Part shown: positions 54,065-61,899 of the stretch, one piece after another
How the letters are laid out: every line of letters starts with the position of its first letter
Position numbering within the stretch: the stretch's first letter is position 1
NCBI RefSeq assembly: GCF_019924045.1
Contig: NZ_JAHXBN010000008.1
Span: 161,118 to 225,117, forward strand
Direction of reading: 5' to 3'
Source: Dyadobacter fermentans
GTDB taxonomy: Bacteria > Bacteroidota > Bacteroidia > Cytophagales > Spirosomataceae
Length of the DNA stretch: 64,000 nucleotides
Program-made: the position numbers and the translations under genes
Notes under the pieces: model-generated
What the model was told of the DNA's origin: nothing
What the model saw: the letters and a program-made list of their open reading frames with translations, nothing else
Databases searched by the model: none

Positions 54065-56665
54065 TTACGCGGTTTGCACTTTCGGCTTTACTTTGGCCTT
54101 AGGCTCCGTGGCAGCACTTTCCTTGTTGCGCATTTTGACAAAATCCCTGAACCGGCGGATGGTTGCCATTATAAAGCCGATAACCAGTACAAATGTCCCC
54201 AGCCAGAGGATGTTGATCAGCGGCTTTTCGGTTGCTTTCATGACGATGAAATCGCGCTGGGTGGTATTTACACCAAATGTAAACTGGCCTGTTTGCGGGT
54301 TGATTTCGTTGAATTGAATGCGCATGCCCAGCTCGTCGCTTACTTCCGGCTTACGTGCTACCATGCGGTCGCGGATGACGAACGATGGGGTTACCACAAA
54401 CTCCTTGTCTTTATCCAGCACGCGGATGATCGCCTTCACAGCTGCATCGCCCGGGCCGAGTTTGATGCCTTCTACCTCTTCGGTGCGGACTACATTATCC
54501 AGAATGGCTACGTAGTCGTTGACGAAGAATGTGTCGCGAAGGTTGATCGTAAAGTTCTCGCTCTGGCTCCAAACCGGCTCTGCGGTAGGGTTGGTCACCA
54601 TGGAAACGTAGGTGTACAAATCCTTATCGACTTTACGCTGAATATCCGGCGAAGACACGATCCCACCCATGCGCGGGTTGATCTGCACACGCGGGAACAA
54701 TGTGAATATCTTGCCCGAAGGCTCGCGGTATTCGATCTCGTAATAGAAGTTTTCAGGGAAAATTTCGAGAGTATCGCCCTTTTTGTTGTACTTCTGGCCG
54801 TTTACCTCGATGTCGCGCAATGCTACGGCGTGGTAATCACCTTCTACAATATCGACCCAGCTCTTCGGTATGTAACCCGGAATGTGGCGTGGCTCTACGC
54901 GTACGTCGCGCCAGGTGAGCATGTAATCGCCCATTTTTTCAGGCTTGTTGAGCCAGAGCGTGATATTTTCTTTATTCTCCTTGTTGTCGTTGGCCGTGAA
55001 TTCCTCGCTGCGGGAGATCATCAAACCGGAGTTGTTGATCGAAACGACTTTGGTGTAAGCCGACGAGAACAAAATACCGATCAGCATCAGCGCCACGCCA
55101 ATGTGCGTGATCGCACCGCCCGAGAGGTTATAGTTGCCACGGATAATGTTCAGGAGGATATTGCCATTGGCCACAATCGCGAAGATCGAAGTAGTGAGCA
55201 ATGCGATGTACTGAATGTCGCGGACCTGTTTGTAAGTGATCACTGTAGCACTGATCAGCAACGCCACTAATAGCGGATTGTACAATGCCTGCAACTTGCC
55301 TTTGCCGGTTTTTTTCCACCAGAAATACTGGCCGACGCCGGTGAGAACGATGATCAATGCAAAGAACCAGAGCTGGAACTTGTTGTAATGCGCCACCTGG
55401 TCGGCAGGCAGTGCCATGTTCAACACAGTACCGAATGCTTCCGCGATTTTGTTATAAACCGGAATGGAAGTGGTCGCGATAATCTGAAAGCCCGAAAGGC
55501 AAAGCACGGTGGCACCAATGAAAATCCAGAATTCCTGGGAGTAGGTCGAGACCTCTTCTTCATCACTCGGCAACGATTTCCAGCGCGCGACCAGCAGGCC
55601 GATCGACACGACCATGAATGTGAAAAGGTAGATCAGCAACTGACCGGAAAGGCCCAAATCCGTAAACGAGTGTACCGAAGCATTGCCGAGCACCCCGCTG
55701 CGGGTCATGAATGTCGAATAAAGGACGAGAATGAACGTCGCGATCGTGAGAATGAATGACGTTTTCAATGCTGTCGCATTCCTTCTTGCGATGATCATCA
55801 CGTGTACCGCCGCCACGAGTACGAGCCAGGGCACAATAGAAGAGTTTTCAACGGGATCCCAGTTCCAATAGCTACCGAAGTTGAGCGTTTCATAGGCCCA
55901 GTAAGCACCCATTAATATACCCACACCCAGTACCAGCGCCGAGAACAACGACCATGGCAATGCAGGGCGGATCCATTCATTAATGCGTTTGCTCCAAAGG
56001 CCCGCAATCGCGAACGAGAACGGAATAAGCGTGCTCGCAAAGCCGAGGAACAGGGTAGGAGGGTGGATCACCATCCAGTAGTTCTGCAATAGCGGATTGA
56101 GACCATTACCGTCTTTCGGGATGAAATTCGGGTCCATTTTGTAGACAGGCAGGTCGGGCATTACCTCTTTCAGCAAGAGGAAAGGCGTAGAACCGATTTT
56201 AAGGTCCAGACCGGGGATTACCACACCGAGAATCATCGAGGTAAGGAATGCTTGCACCAACGCGAAAACAGTCATTACCGGCGCTTCCCACGAGCGGTTG
56301 GTGAAGATTAATGTAGCTCCGAGTACCACGTTCCAGAATATCCAGAGAAGGAAGCTACCTTCCTGATCCTGCCAGAAGCTGGAAATGGTGTAGCCGGTCG
56401 GCAGGGAAAGCGAAGAGTTTTTCCAGGCGTAATGGTATTCAAAATAATGGTTACCGATGATCCAGTAGAGCGAGAACACCACACCGATCACCGCTGCCAG
56501 ATGGACCCAGAAAACGCCGCGCGCAAACTTTTTCCAGGTTTGCGTTTCTTCTGCGGTACCTCCCGCGATACCCGCTTTAAAATAAGCGAACGTCGCCAGG
56601 ATGGCCGTTACAAACGCGACTATAACCAGCAGGTGCCCTGCACTTCCGATCGTACTGTGAATCAT
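54065..56665 (-). CDS. ccmF: cytochrome c-type biogenesis protein CcmF
   Basis: An 866-residue membrane protein that ligates heme to apocytochrome c. About 14-15 helices, with the WWD-type motif FGSYWNWDPVENSSIVPW (heme handling) and conserved histidines in periplasmic loops (for example VIHPPTLFLG). A periplasmic region of about 250 residues follows near residue 560-780, and a final helix (LGTFVLVIGFIMATI). The ATG overlaps the ccmE stop (ATGA). Last gene of the operon; a CcmH/CcmG pair is not in the window. Confidence 0.93.
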   Translation of the reverse strand: MIHSTIGSAGHLLVIVAFVTAILATFAYFKAGIAGGTAEETQTWKKFARGVFWVHLAAVIGVVFSLYWIIGNHYFEYHYAWKNSSLSLPTGYTISSFWQDQEGSFLLWIFWNVVLGATLIFTNRSWEAPVMTVFALVQAFLTSMILGVVIPGLDLKIGSTPFLLLKEVMPDLPVYKMDPNFIPKDGNGLNPLLQNYWMVIHPPTLFLGFASTLIPFSFAIAGLWSKRINEWIRPALPWSLFSALVLGVGILMGAYWAYETLNFGSYWNWDPVENSSIVPWLVLVAAVHVMIIARRNATALKTSFILTIATFILVLYSTFMTRSGVLGNASVHSFTDLGLSGQLLIYLFTFMVVSIGLLVARWKSLPSDEEEVSTYSQEFWIFIGATVLCLSGFQIIATTSIPVYNKIAEAFGTVLNMALPADQVAHYNKFQLWFFALIIVLTGVGQYFWWKKTGKGKLQALYNPLLVALLISATVITYKQVRDIQYIALLTTSIFAIVANGNILLNIIRGNYNLSGGAITHIGVALMLIGILFSSAYTKVVSINNSGLMISRSEEFTANDNKENKENITLWLNKPEKMGDYMLTWRDVRVEPRHIPGYIPKSWVDIVEGDYHAVALRDIEVNGQKYNKKGDTLEIFPENFYYEIEYREPSGKIFTLFPRVQINPRMGGIVSSPDIQRKVDKDLYTYVSMVTNPTAEPVWSQSENFTINLRDTFFVNDYVAILDNVVRTEEVEGIKLGPGDAAVKAIIRVLDKDKEFVVTPSFVIRDRMVARKPEVSDELGMRIQFNEINPQTGQFTFGVNTTQRDFIVMKATEKPLINILWLGTFVLVIGFIMATIRRFRDFVKMRNKESAATEPKAKVKPKVQTA

Positions 56666-57096
56666 GATTGTTTTGCAGTATGTTCCGTGGTTTCCATTTT
56701 ACCGTTCTCGTATTTCGATGGGCATTTCATGAGGATTTTTTCGGCTGAAAACGAGCCGTCATGCATTTTGCCTACTACTACGACTTGCTCGGATTTGTCG
56801 AAATCCTGAGGTTTGGTGTTTTTGTAGACCACCTTTTGTTCCACATTATTGTTGTCTACCAATGTGAAAACGAACAGGTTAGGGTCGATTTCCGGGCGAT
56901 ATTCCATTTCCAGGATCTGGCCCGACGCATCTTTTTTGAGCTTACCTACTACGTGGATGCTCTCGTTATCGCCATCCGCAGCCATTTCTTTGGCTTTCGT
57001 GAAATCGACGTAAGTACTTGCATCACCGGCAGTTGAAACGATAATACCAATTGCAACCGCAATGATCACCAATCCGAATATCTGTATCTTTTTCAT
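56662..57096 (-). CDS. ccmE: cytochrome c maturation protein CcmE, CxxxY type
   Basis: A 144-residue heme chaperone with one N-terminal helix (about 5-22) and a periplasmic OB-fold. In E. coli the heme binds covalently to His130 in an HxxxY motif; here the corresponding place is Cys125 in ILMKCPSKYE, giving CxxxY with Tyr129. The same variant is known from Desulfovibrio and archaea. The gene ends in a 4-nt overlap with ccmF and starts 6 nt from the end of ccmD. Confidence 0.92.
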   Translation of the reverse strand: MKKIQIFGLVIIAVAIGIIVSTAGDASTYVDFTKAKEMAADGDNESIHVVGKLKKDASGQILEMEYRPEIDPNLFVFTLVDNNNVEQKVVYKNTKPQDFDKSEQVVVVGKMHDGSFSAEKILMKCPSKYENGKMETTEHTAKQS

Positions 57097-57102
57097 AGGG
57101 GC

Positions 57103-57327
57103 TTACTTGATATTGAGGTCTTTTTCAATCTTTTTCAACTTGGAATCAATGCGGAATAGGTTGACAGCCAATCCCGCGAAAACTACGGCTACTACTGCCA
57201 CCACGACCCAGATTTTACCGTCGGCACGGAGCCTGTCGGCCATTTCGACGGAAGTGTCGCCCGCCTGTGCGAACAGGTTACCGGAAAGGGCCAGCAACGT
57301 CAGGAGGATGAGGGAAATTCTTTTCAT
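57103..57327 (-). CDS. CcmD family protein
   Basis: A 74-residue protein with a signal-like first helix (to about 22, FAQ), and a second membrane helix (about 39-60) ending in NLFRIDSKLKKIEKDL. CcmD helps the CcmABC complex release heme-loaded CcmE. Small size, the helix followed by a charged tail and the place between ccmC and ccmE support the call. Confidence 0.8.
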   Translation of the reverse strand: MKRISLILLTLLALSGNLFAQAGDTSVEMADRLRADGKIWVVVAVVAVVFAGLAVNLFRIDSKLKKIEKDLNIK

Positions 57328-57405
57328 TGTATATATGAGTGGACTAAACCTTAACGAAAATTTACTTTGAAACGTTTGTAAAAAGCCTGAATCCGGGCAA
57401 AATGC

Positions 57406-58089
57406 TCAGAGCTTGCCCGATTCGATGAGTGCTTCTTCACGCACCCGGTTGATCTGCTTGATGCGGATTCTAAGCTCTGCAATCCACAGTCCGAGCAGGA
57501 TATAACCGATTACGGCCGGGTAAAATACCTTTCTGATGTTGTTGTCGAAATCATAAGACCCGAACGTGCTGTTGCCGCCGCTGCCGGGGTGCAGCGAGTC
57601 GGTGAGGCGGGGCAGGATGTAAATGATCGGGATGAAAACGGCGAACGCGAAAATGTTGTAAACCGAAGAGATCCGTGCACGGCGCTGTTCGTCCTCGAAG
57701 GAGCTTCTGAGCAAGAGATAGGCCAGGTAAATGAGGATACCTACTGCCGCACCATTCAGTTTCGGGTCGTTTGGCCAAGGGTCGCCCCAGGTGTAATTGG
57801 CCCATACGGAGCCGGTAAGGCAACCTAGTATTCCAAAGAAAATAGCGGCTTTTGCCACTTCGCTCGCAATGTCGTCGTCCTTGATATTGCCCTTCATTAA
57901 ATAGCGAATGGAGAATACCATCGACAGCAGAAGCAGCGTAGTCATGGCGAGCCATAATGCTACGTGGAAGTAGGTATTGCGGATACTTTCATTGATAATG
58001 GCAAGGCGCGGAACGGGACCGATAAATCCCATGATGATCACATAAAAAATGATCACAACACAGAGGATTTTCCACCAGATCTTTCTCAT
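57406..58089 (-). CDS. ccmC: cytochrome c biogenesis protein CcmC
   Basis: A 227-residue heme-handling membrane protein with six helices. The WWD-type motif appears as VWANYTWGDPWPNDPKLNG (about residues 103-121), with histidines in flanking loops (YFHVALWLAM and DSLHPGSGG). With CcmAB it transfers heme to CcmE. It follows ccmB with a 45-nt gap. Confidence 0.9.
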   Translation of the reverse strand: MRKIWWKILCVVIIFYVIIMGFIGPVPRLAIINESIRNTYFHVALWLAMTTLLLLSMVFSIRYLMKGNIKDDDIASEVAKAAIFFGILGCLTGSVWANYTWGDPWPNDPKLNGAAVGILIYLAYLLLRSSFEDEQRRARISSVYNIFAFAVFIPIIYILPRLTDSLHPGSGGNSTFGSYDFDNNIRKVFYPAVIGYILLGLWIAELRIRIKQINRVREEALIESGKL

Positions 58090-58134
58090 TTTAAACTAAT
58101 ACTTTAAATGTTGTGCCCTGTAACCTGCTGTTTT

Positions 58135-58797
58135 TCAGCTTCTCCATAAATATGGAAAAAGCAGGTAGGAGAGCGTAATTACTATCAGATCGATCGATAA
58201 TAGTGTGGTGATTTCATCCGTGCTGACCGACCAGTCGAGACCATCCAGGGCGTTTTTAGCCAAGCGGATCGTCATGAGCAGCATCGGCAGGATGATCGGG
58301 AAACTAAGCACGGCCATGAGCGTCGCGCTATTGTCGGCCTTGGACGCAATGCCCGCGATGAGCGTGAGAACGGAAGCAAAACCAGTGGAAGCCAGCAGAA
58401 TGCAGATCGAAAACAGACCGTTGTCCTGAATAGGGTTGCCCATCACAAATGCATAGAACACAAATCCAAGCACCGACAACACTGCCATAACCAGCGAGTT
58501 GTAAATGATTTTGGAAATGATGATGGCCTGAGGACTGCACAGGTTATAATAGTAGAGTAAACGCCCGTGCCGTTCCTGCGAAAAACTTTTGGCAATGGCA
58601 TTGACCGCCGTAAAGAGCAGAATAATCCAGAACAAGGTATTCCAGACGATCGGGGTCAACTGATTTCTGCGTAGATTAAAACTGAGGTAGCAAACAAATA
58701 CGGTACTGACCACGTAAAGCAGCATTCCACTGATGGCATATTTCTGGCGCCATTCCAGTGTTACTTCTTTCCATATCAGGGTTTTAATCTCGTTCAA
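58135..58797 (-). CDS. ccmB: heme exporter subunit CcmB
   Basis: A 220-residue ABC-type permease with six helices, partner of CcmA and CcmC. Typical N-terminus NEIKTLIWKEVTLEWRQKYA and the loop AKSFSQERHGRLLYYY. The start is taken as TTG at 58797, where the family begins. The frame runs further to 58917, but the added residues are translated from a heptamer repeat. No ccmA lies near; in Bacteroidota it is often elsewhere. Confidence 0.88.
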   Translation of the reverse strand: MNEIKTLIWKEVTLEWRQKYAISGMLLYVVSTVFVCYLSFNLRRNQLTPIVWNTLFWIILLFTAVNAIAKSFSQERHGRLLYYYNLCSPQAIIISKIIYNSLVMAVLSVLGFVFYAFVMGNPIQDNGLFSICILLASTGFASVLTLIAGIASKADNSATLMAVLSFPIILPMLLMTIRLAKNALDGLDWSVSTDEITTLLSIDLIVITLSYLLFPYLWRS

Positions 58798-58817
58798 GGT
58801 GATTGGTGCGGGCCATT

Positions 58818-58845
58818 GGCTTTCAGCTTTCGGCTCTCGGTTTGC
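58818..58845. repeat. heptamer array upstream of ccmB
   Basis: Four adjacent 7-nt units: GGCTTTC AGCTTTC GGCTCTC GGTTTGC, the same theme as at 38355 and 44244 in a shifted register. It lies about 20 nt upstream of the ccmB start, in the gap to the divergent feoA gene. Confidence 0.7.
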
Positions 58846-59036
58846 TGTTGTAATGTAACCAGCGTTACTTTTTCCCGGCTTCGGGACTTCGTTTCGCGCT
58901 GCAAAAGTACGACACAAAGCCCGAGGGAAATAATAAAACGGTCAGGATTTTGAATGATTTGGCGAACGGTAGGCACATTAGGAGGAGTAAAGTTTGATTT
59001 ACCGACTGAGAGTGCTTTATTTGTACTTTAAATAAA

Positions 59037-59285
59037 ATGAATCTAAATAAGGAACGTATGTCGGCTCGTACCGTTTCCCTCCTTAAAAAGGGTGAAAAAG
59101 GCATAATCAAATCATTCACAGACCGTGCAATGTCCCTCAAACTGCTCGAAATGGGTTGTTTGCCAGGTTGTGAGGTACGGCTGGATGCGATTGCGCCATT
59201 CGGTGACCCGATCTGCATCAACGTCGGCGGGAATTACAGCCTGTCTTTGCGTTTGAACGAAGCCGCAGTGATTGAATTAGAGTAA
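59037..59285 (+). CDS. feoA: ferrous iron transport protein FeoA
   Basis: An 82-residue SH3-like protein that supports FeoB. Family pattern: KKGEKGIIKSFTD, ALKLLEMGCLPGCEV-like segment (here SLKLLEMGCLPGCEVRLD), PFGDPICINVGG and the C-terminal LRLNEAAVIEL. It starts the feoAB operon, 28 nt before feoB. Confidence 0.93.
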   Translation: MNLNKERMSARTVSLLKKGEKGIIKSFTDRAMSLKLLEMGCLPGCEVRLDAIAPFGDPICINVGGNYSLSLRLNEAAVIELE

Positions 59286-59313
59286 AGATGACGTTCCGCA
59301 TACAGCCTCTCCA

Positions 59314-61449
59314 TTGAAACAGGGAAATATTAAAGTTGCGCTGGTAGGTAACCCGAATGCCGGCAAGTCTACGCTATTTAATGCACTCACCGGAATGCGC
59401 CAGAAAACAGGCAACTTCCCGGGGGTGACTGTCGAGAAAAAATCAGGGACATTCCGCATTGCCGACGCTAACGGGCACGACGATGCGCATGTGACGCTGG
59501 TCGATTTGCCGGGTACATATAGTATTTATCCCAAATCGAAGGACGAGACGGTGGTGATGGATATTCTCGCCAACCCGCAGCACCCCGATTTCCCCGACGT
59601 AGTGGTGATCGTAGCCGACGCCTCTAACCTGCAACGGAACCTGTTGCTCTTTACCGAAATCAATGATTTGGGCATTCCGACGGTACTCGCGTTGAACATG
59701 CTCGACGTGGCAGAAAGCATGAACCTGACTGTGAATGCGGTGCAGCTCGCGATGCAACTGAATGTGCCTGTCGTACGCATCAATGCGCGTACAGGCGAAG
59801 GCATGAAAGGATTGAAAGAGGCTGTGAAACAGGTTGTGGGACGGACCGAGAAACCTGCCCTGCGATATTTCTATGAGCCTAAGGAGAATGAAATAGGGCT
59901 GATTAACGAGGTGAAGGAAATCCATCACCTGGATAATGATTATGTGGCGCTGCAATATGTCTGTCAGCACGACAACTTCTCTTTCCTCGAACAACCGGTA
60001 AGGGCCAAACTCGATGCCCTGATCGAGAAATACGGTTTCGACGAGAACAACTTCCTCGCCAACGAAACCATCGCCCGCTACGAAAAAATCAAACCGATCG
60101 TTTCCAAAGCCGTCAAATCCGAAGGCGCTACCGAACAGCCTTATTGGACGCGGAAGCTGGATAGCATTCTGCTGCACCGGGTTTGGGGATATGTCACGTT
60201 TGCATTGGTGCTGCTGGTCGTATTCCAGGCCATCTTCGCTTGGGCATCTTACCCGATGGATATGATCGACGCCGGTACTGCCGCCGCCATCGAATGGGTA
60301 AAAGGCGCATTACCTGCAGGCGTGCTGAACGACCTCATCACCGACGGTATTATGGCCGGTATCGGTGGTATCATTATATTCATCCCGCAGATTGCGATTC
60401 TTTTTGCATTGGTCGCCATTCTCGAAGAATCGGGTTATATGGCGCGCGTTATGGTGATCATGGATAAGCTCATGCGCCGTTTCGGACTCAATGGCCGCAG
60501 CGTGGTTCCGCTTATTTCGGGTGTAGCCTGCGCGGTTCCCGCCATCATGACAACCCGCAGCATCAGCAGCCGCTACGAGCGCTTGCTTACGATTATGGTG
60601 ACGCCGTTGATGAGCTGCTCCGCCCGTCTCCCCATTTTTACGATATTAATAGCATTGGTAGTGCCTGAAACAAAGGTGTTGGGCATATTCAATATGCAAG
60701 GAATCGCATTGTTCGGGCTTTACCTGCTGGGACTGCTCGGCGCATTGGGCTCGGCATGGTTCCTGTCTTTGTTTATTCCAAGAAGGGAGCCGAGCTACTT
60801 TATGCTCGAAATGCCTTCGTACAAGCTGCCGCGCTGGGGGCATGTTGGGTTTACGATGTACGAAAGCGTGAAGTCCTTCGTGCTCGAAGCCGGTAAAGTT
60901 ATTATGGCAATTTCGATTATCCTTTGGGTGCTTGCATCCTACGGCCCGGGAGATAGCATGAATGTAGCCGAGCAGCAGGTAGTAGCCTCCATGACCACCG
61001 CGCCGCAGGAAGAAATCGATGCTGCCGTTGCATCCGCGCGCCTGGAAAGTTCCTATGCGGGCCAGTTCGGCCGTTTCATCGAGCCGGCGATCAGACCGCT
61101 GGGTTATGACTGGAAAATCGGGATTGCGTTATTGGCATCGTTTGCCGCCCGCGAAGTATTCGTCGGCACGATGGCCACGATTTACAGCATCAGTGGCGAC
61201 ACGGAGGATGTCCTTACCGTCAAACAGCGCCTCATTCAGGAAAAGAATCCCGAGACCGGCGGGCAGATGTTCACACCGGCCGTCTGCTACTCGCTCCTGA
61301 TGTTCTACGTATTCGCGATGATGTGTATGAGCACGATCGCCGTCGTCTACCGCGAAACCCACGGCTGGAAATGGCCCATGATCCAACTCGCCTACCTGAT
61401 GGTACTAGCCTACGGCTCGGCGTTTTTGGTTTATCAGGTTTTGAGCTAG
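59314..61449 (+). CDS. feoB: ferrous iron transporter FeoB
   Basis: A 711-residue Fe(II) transporter. N-terminal GTPase: G1 GNPNAGKST (12-20), G2/G3 around GNFPGVTVEKKSG and DLPGTYS, G4 NMLD. Then a helical spacer and about eight membrane helices with two Gate domains (GFNGRSVVPLISG -like LNGRSVVPLISGVACAVPA with a key Cys, and FAAREVFVGTMA). The start is TTG at 59314; the earlier ATG at 59288 is in another frame. Stop codon overlaps the last codon of the decayed toxin on the other strand. Confidence 0.95.
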   Translation: MKQGNIKVALVGNPNAGKSTLFNALTGMRQKTGNFPGVTVEKKSGTFRIADANGHDDAHVTLVDLPGTYSIYPKSKDETVVMDILANPQHPDFPDVVVIVADASNLQRNLLLFTEINDLGIPTVLALNMLDVAESMNLTVNAVQLAMQLNVPVVRINARTGEGMKGLKEAVKQVVGRTEKPALRYFYEPKENEIGLINEVKEIHHLDNDYVALQYVCQHDNFSFLEQPVRAKLDALIEKYGFDENNFLANETIARYEKIKPIVSKAVKSEGATEQPYWTRKLDSILLHRVWGYVTFALVLLVVFQAIFAWASYPMDMIDAGTAAAIEWVKGALPAGVLNDLITDGIMAGIGGIIIFIPQIAILFALVAILEESGYMARVMVIMDKLMRRFGLNGRSVVPLISGVACAVPAIMTTRSISSRYERLLTIMVTPLMSCSARLPIFTILIALVVPETKVLGIFNMQGIALFGLYLLGLLGALGSAWFLSLFIPRREPSYFMLEMPSYKLPRWGHVGFTMYESVKSFVLEAGKVIMAISIILWVLASYGPGDSMNVAEQQVVASMTTAPQEEIDAAVASARLESSYAGQFGRFIEPAIRPLGYDWKIGIALLASFAAREVFVGTMATIYSISGDTEDVLTVKQRLIQEKNPETGGQMFTPAVCYSLLMFYVFAMMCMSTIAVVYRETHGWKWPMIQLAYLMVLAYGSAFLVYQVLS

Positions 61450-61627
61450 AATGTATAGAGGGTATTGATTTTGCCCAGTTCGAGGTAGAAGAACTGGTTT
61501 TGATCAATATCCTCGATCAATGCAAGATGTTCTGAAAATAGTCGATCGATGTATCATTTGAAAATGTGCCCAAGGCTGATACGAACGATAGTTTAATTGG
61601 TATATGAACATCGCAAAGGAAGTTCAT
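61446..61627 (-). pseudogene. decayed DUF5615-like (PIN-like) toxin
   Basis: The ATG (61625-61627) overlaps the antitoxin stop codon (TAATG), the usual toxin place in DUF433 systems. The frame begins MNFLCDVHIPIKL, a typical DUF5615/PIN-like start with its catalytic-type Asp, continues LGTFSNDTSIDYFQNILH and stops after 36 residues. A one-base shift continues the family's C-terminal part, ALIEDIDQNQFFYLELGKI, to a stop at 61446. The middle (about 60 residues, including the other acidic residues) is missing. The gene is thus shortened and frameshifted; by analogy a full member has about 110-120 residues. Family call from memory, not a search. Confidence 0.7.
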
Positions 61628-61854
61628 TATGCAGCTTCATTGATAGTGCGACCGGATACCAGCATTTTGGCATAGTTTAAGCTAGCCAAAATATCTTCTC
61701 TTTCAAGTTCCGGATGATCTTCGAGAATCTCCGAAATCGACATACCTGAGCCCAGCATATCTATAATCACTTCCACAGGCCAGCGCATTCCTCTGATGCA
61801 AGGTTTGCCATGACAGATGCCGGGATCGATCGTGATTCTTTCGAGATACTCCAT
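61627..61854 (-). CDS. DUF433 antitoxin
   Basis: A 75-residue protein of DUF433, a winged-helix family found as antitoxin (VapB-like) next to PIN-like DUF5615 toxins. Pattern: YLERITIDPGICHGKPCIRGMRWPVEVI, then LGSGMSISEILEDHPELEREDI. ATG at 61854 fits the family; a TTG at 61878 lies in the promoter palindrome and is less likely. It appears intact although the toxin is decayed. It may have another regulatory role or be a remnant. Confidence 0.85.
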   Translation of the reverse strand: MEYLERITIDPGICHGKPCIRGMRWPVEVIIDMLGSGMSISEILEDHPELEREDILASLNYAKMLVSGRTINEAA

Positions 61855-61865
61855 GATTTTAGCTG

Positions 61866-61883
61866 TTTGATTAATCAAATTTA
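61866..61883 (-). promoter_or_regulatory. promoter and operator candidate of the DUF433 gene
   Basis: TTTGATTAATCAAA (61866-61879) is a perfect 14-bp palindrome. On the minus strand it overlaps TAAATTTG (61876-61883), an exact -7 box. A protein bound to the palindrome would cover the start of transcription, as expected for antitoxin autoregulation. Confidence 0.55.
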
Positions 61884-61899
61884 ACTCAAATCAAACGAG

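Noticed and set aside
54056..55270. A 404-codon open frame on the plus strand
   Set aside because: It is the antisense frame of ccmF; the ccmF reading shows all family motifs and this one resembles nothing.
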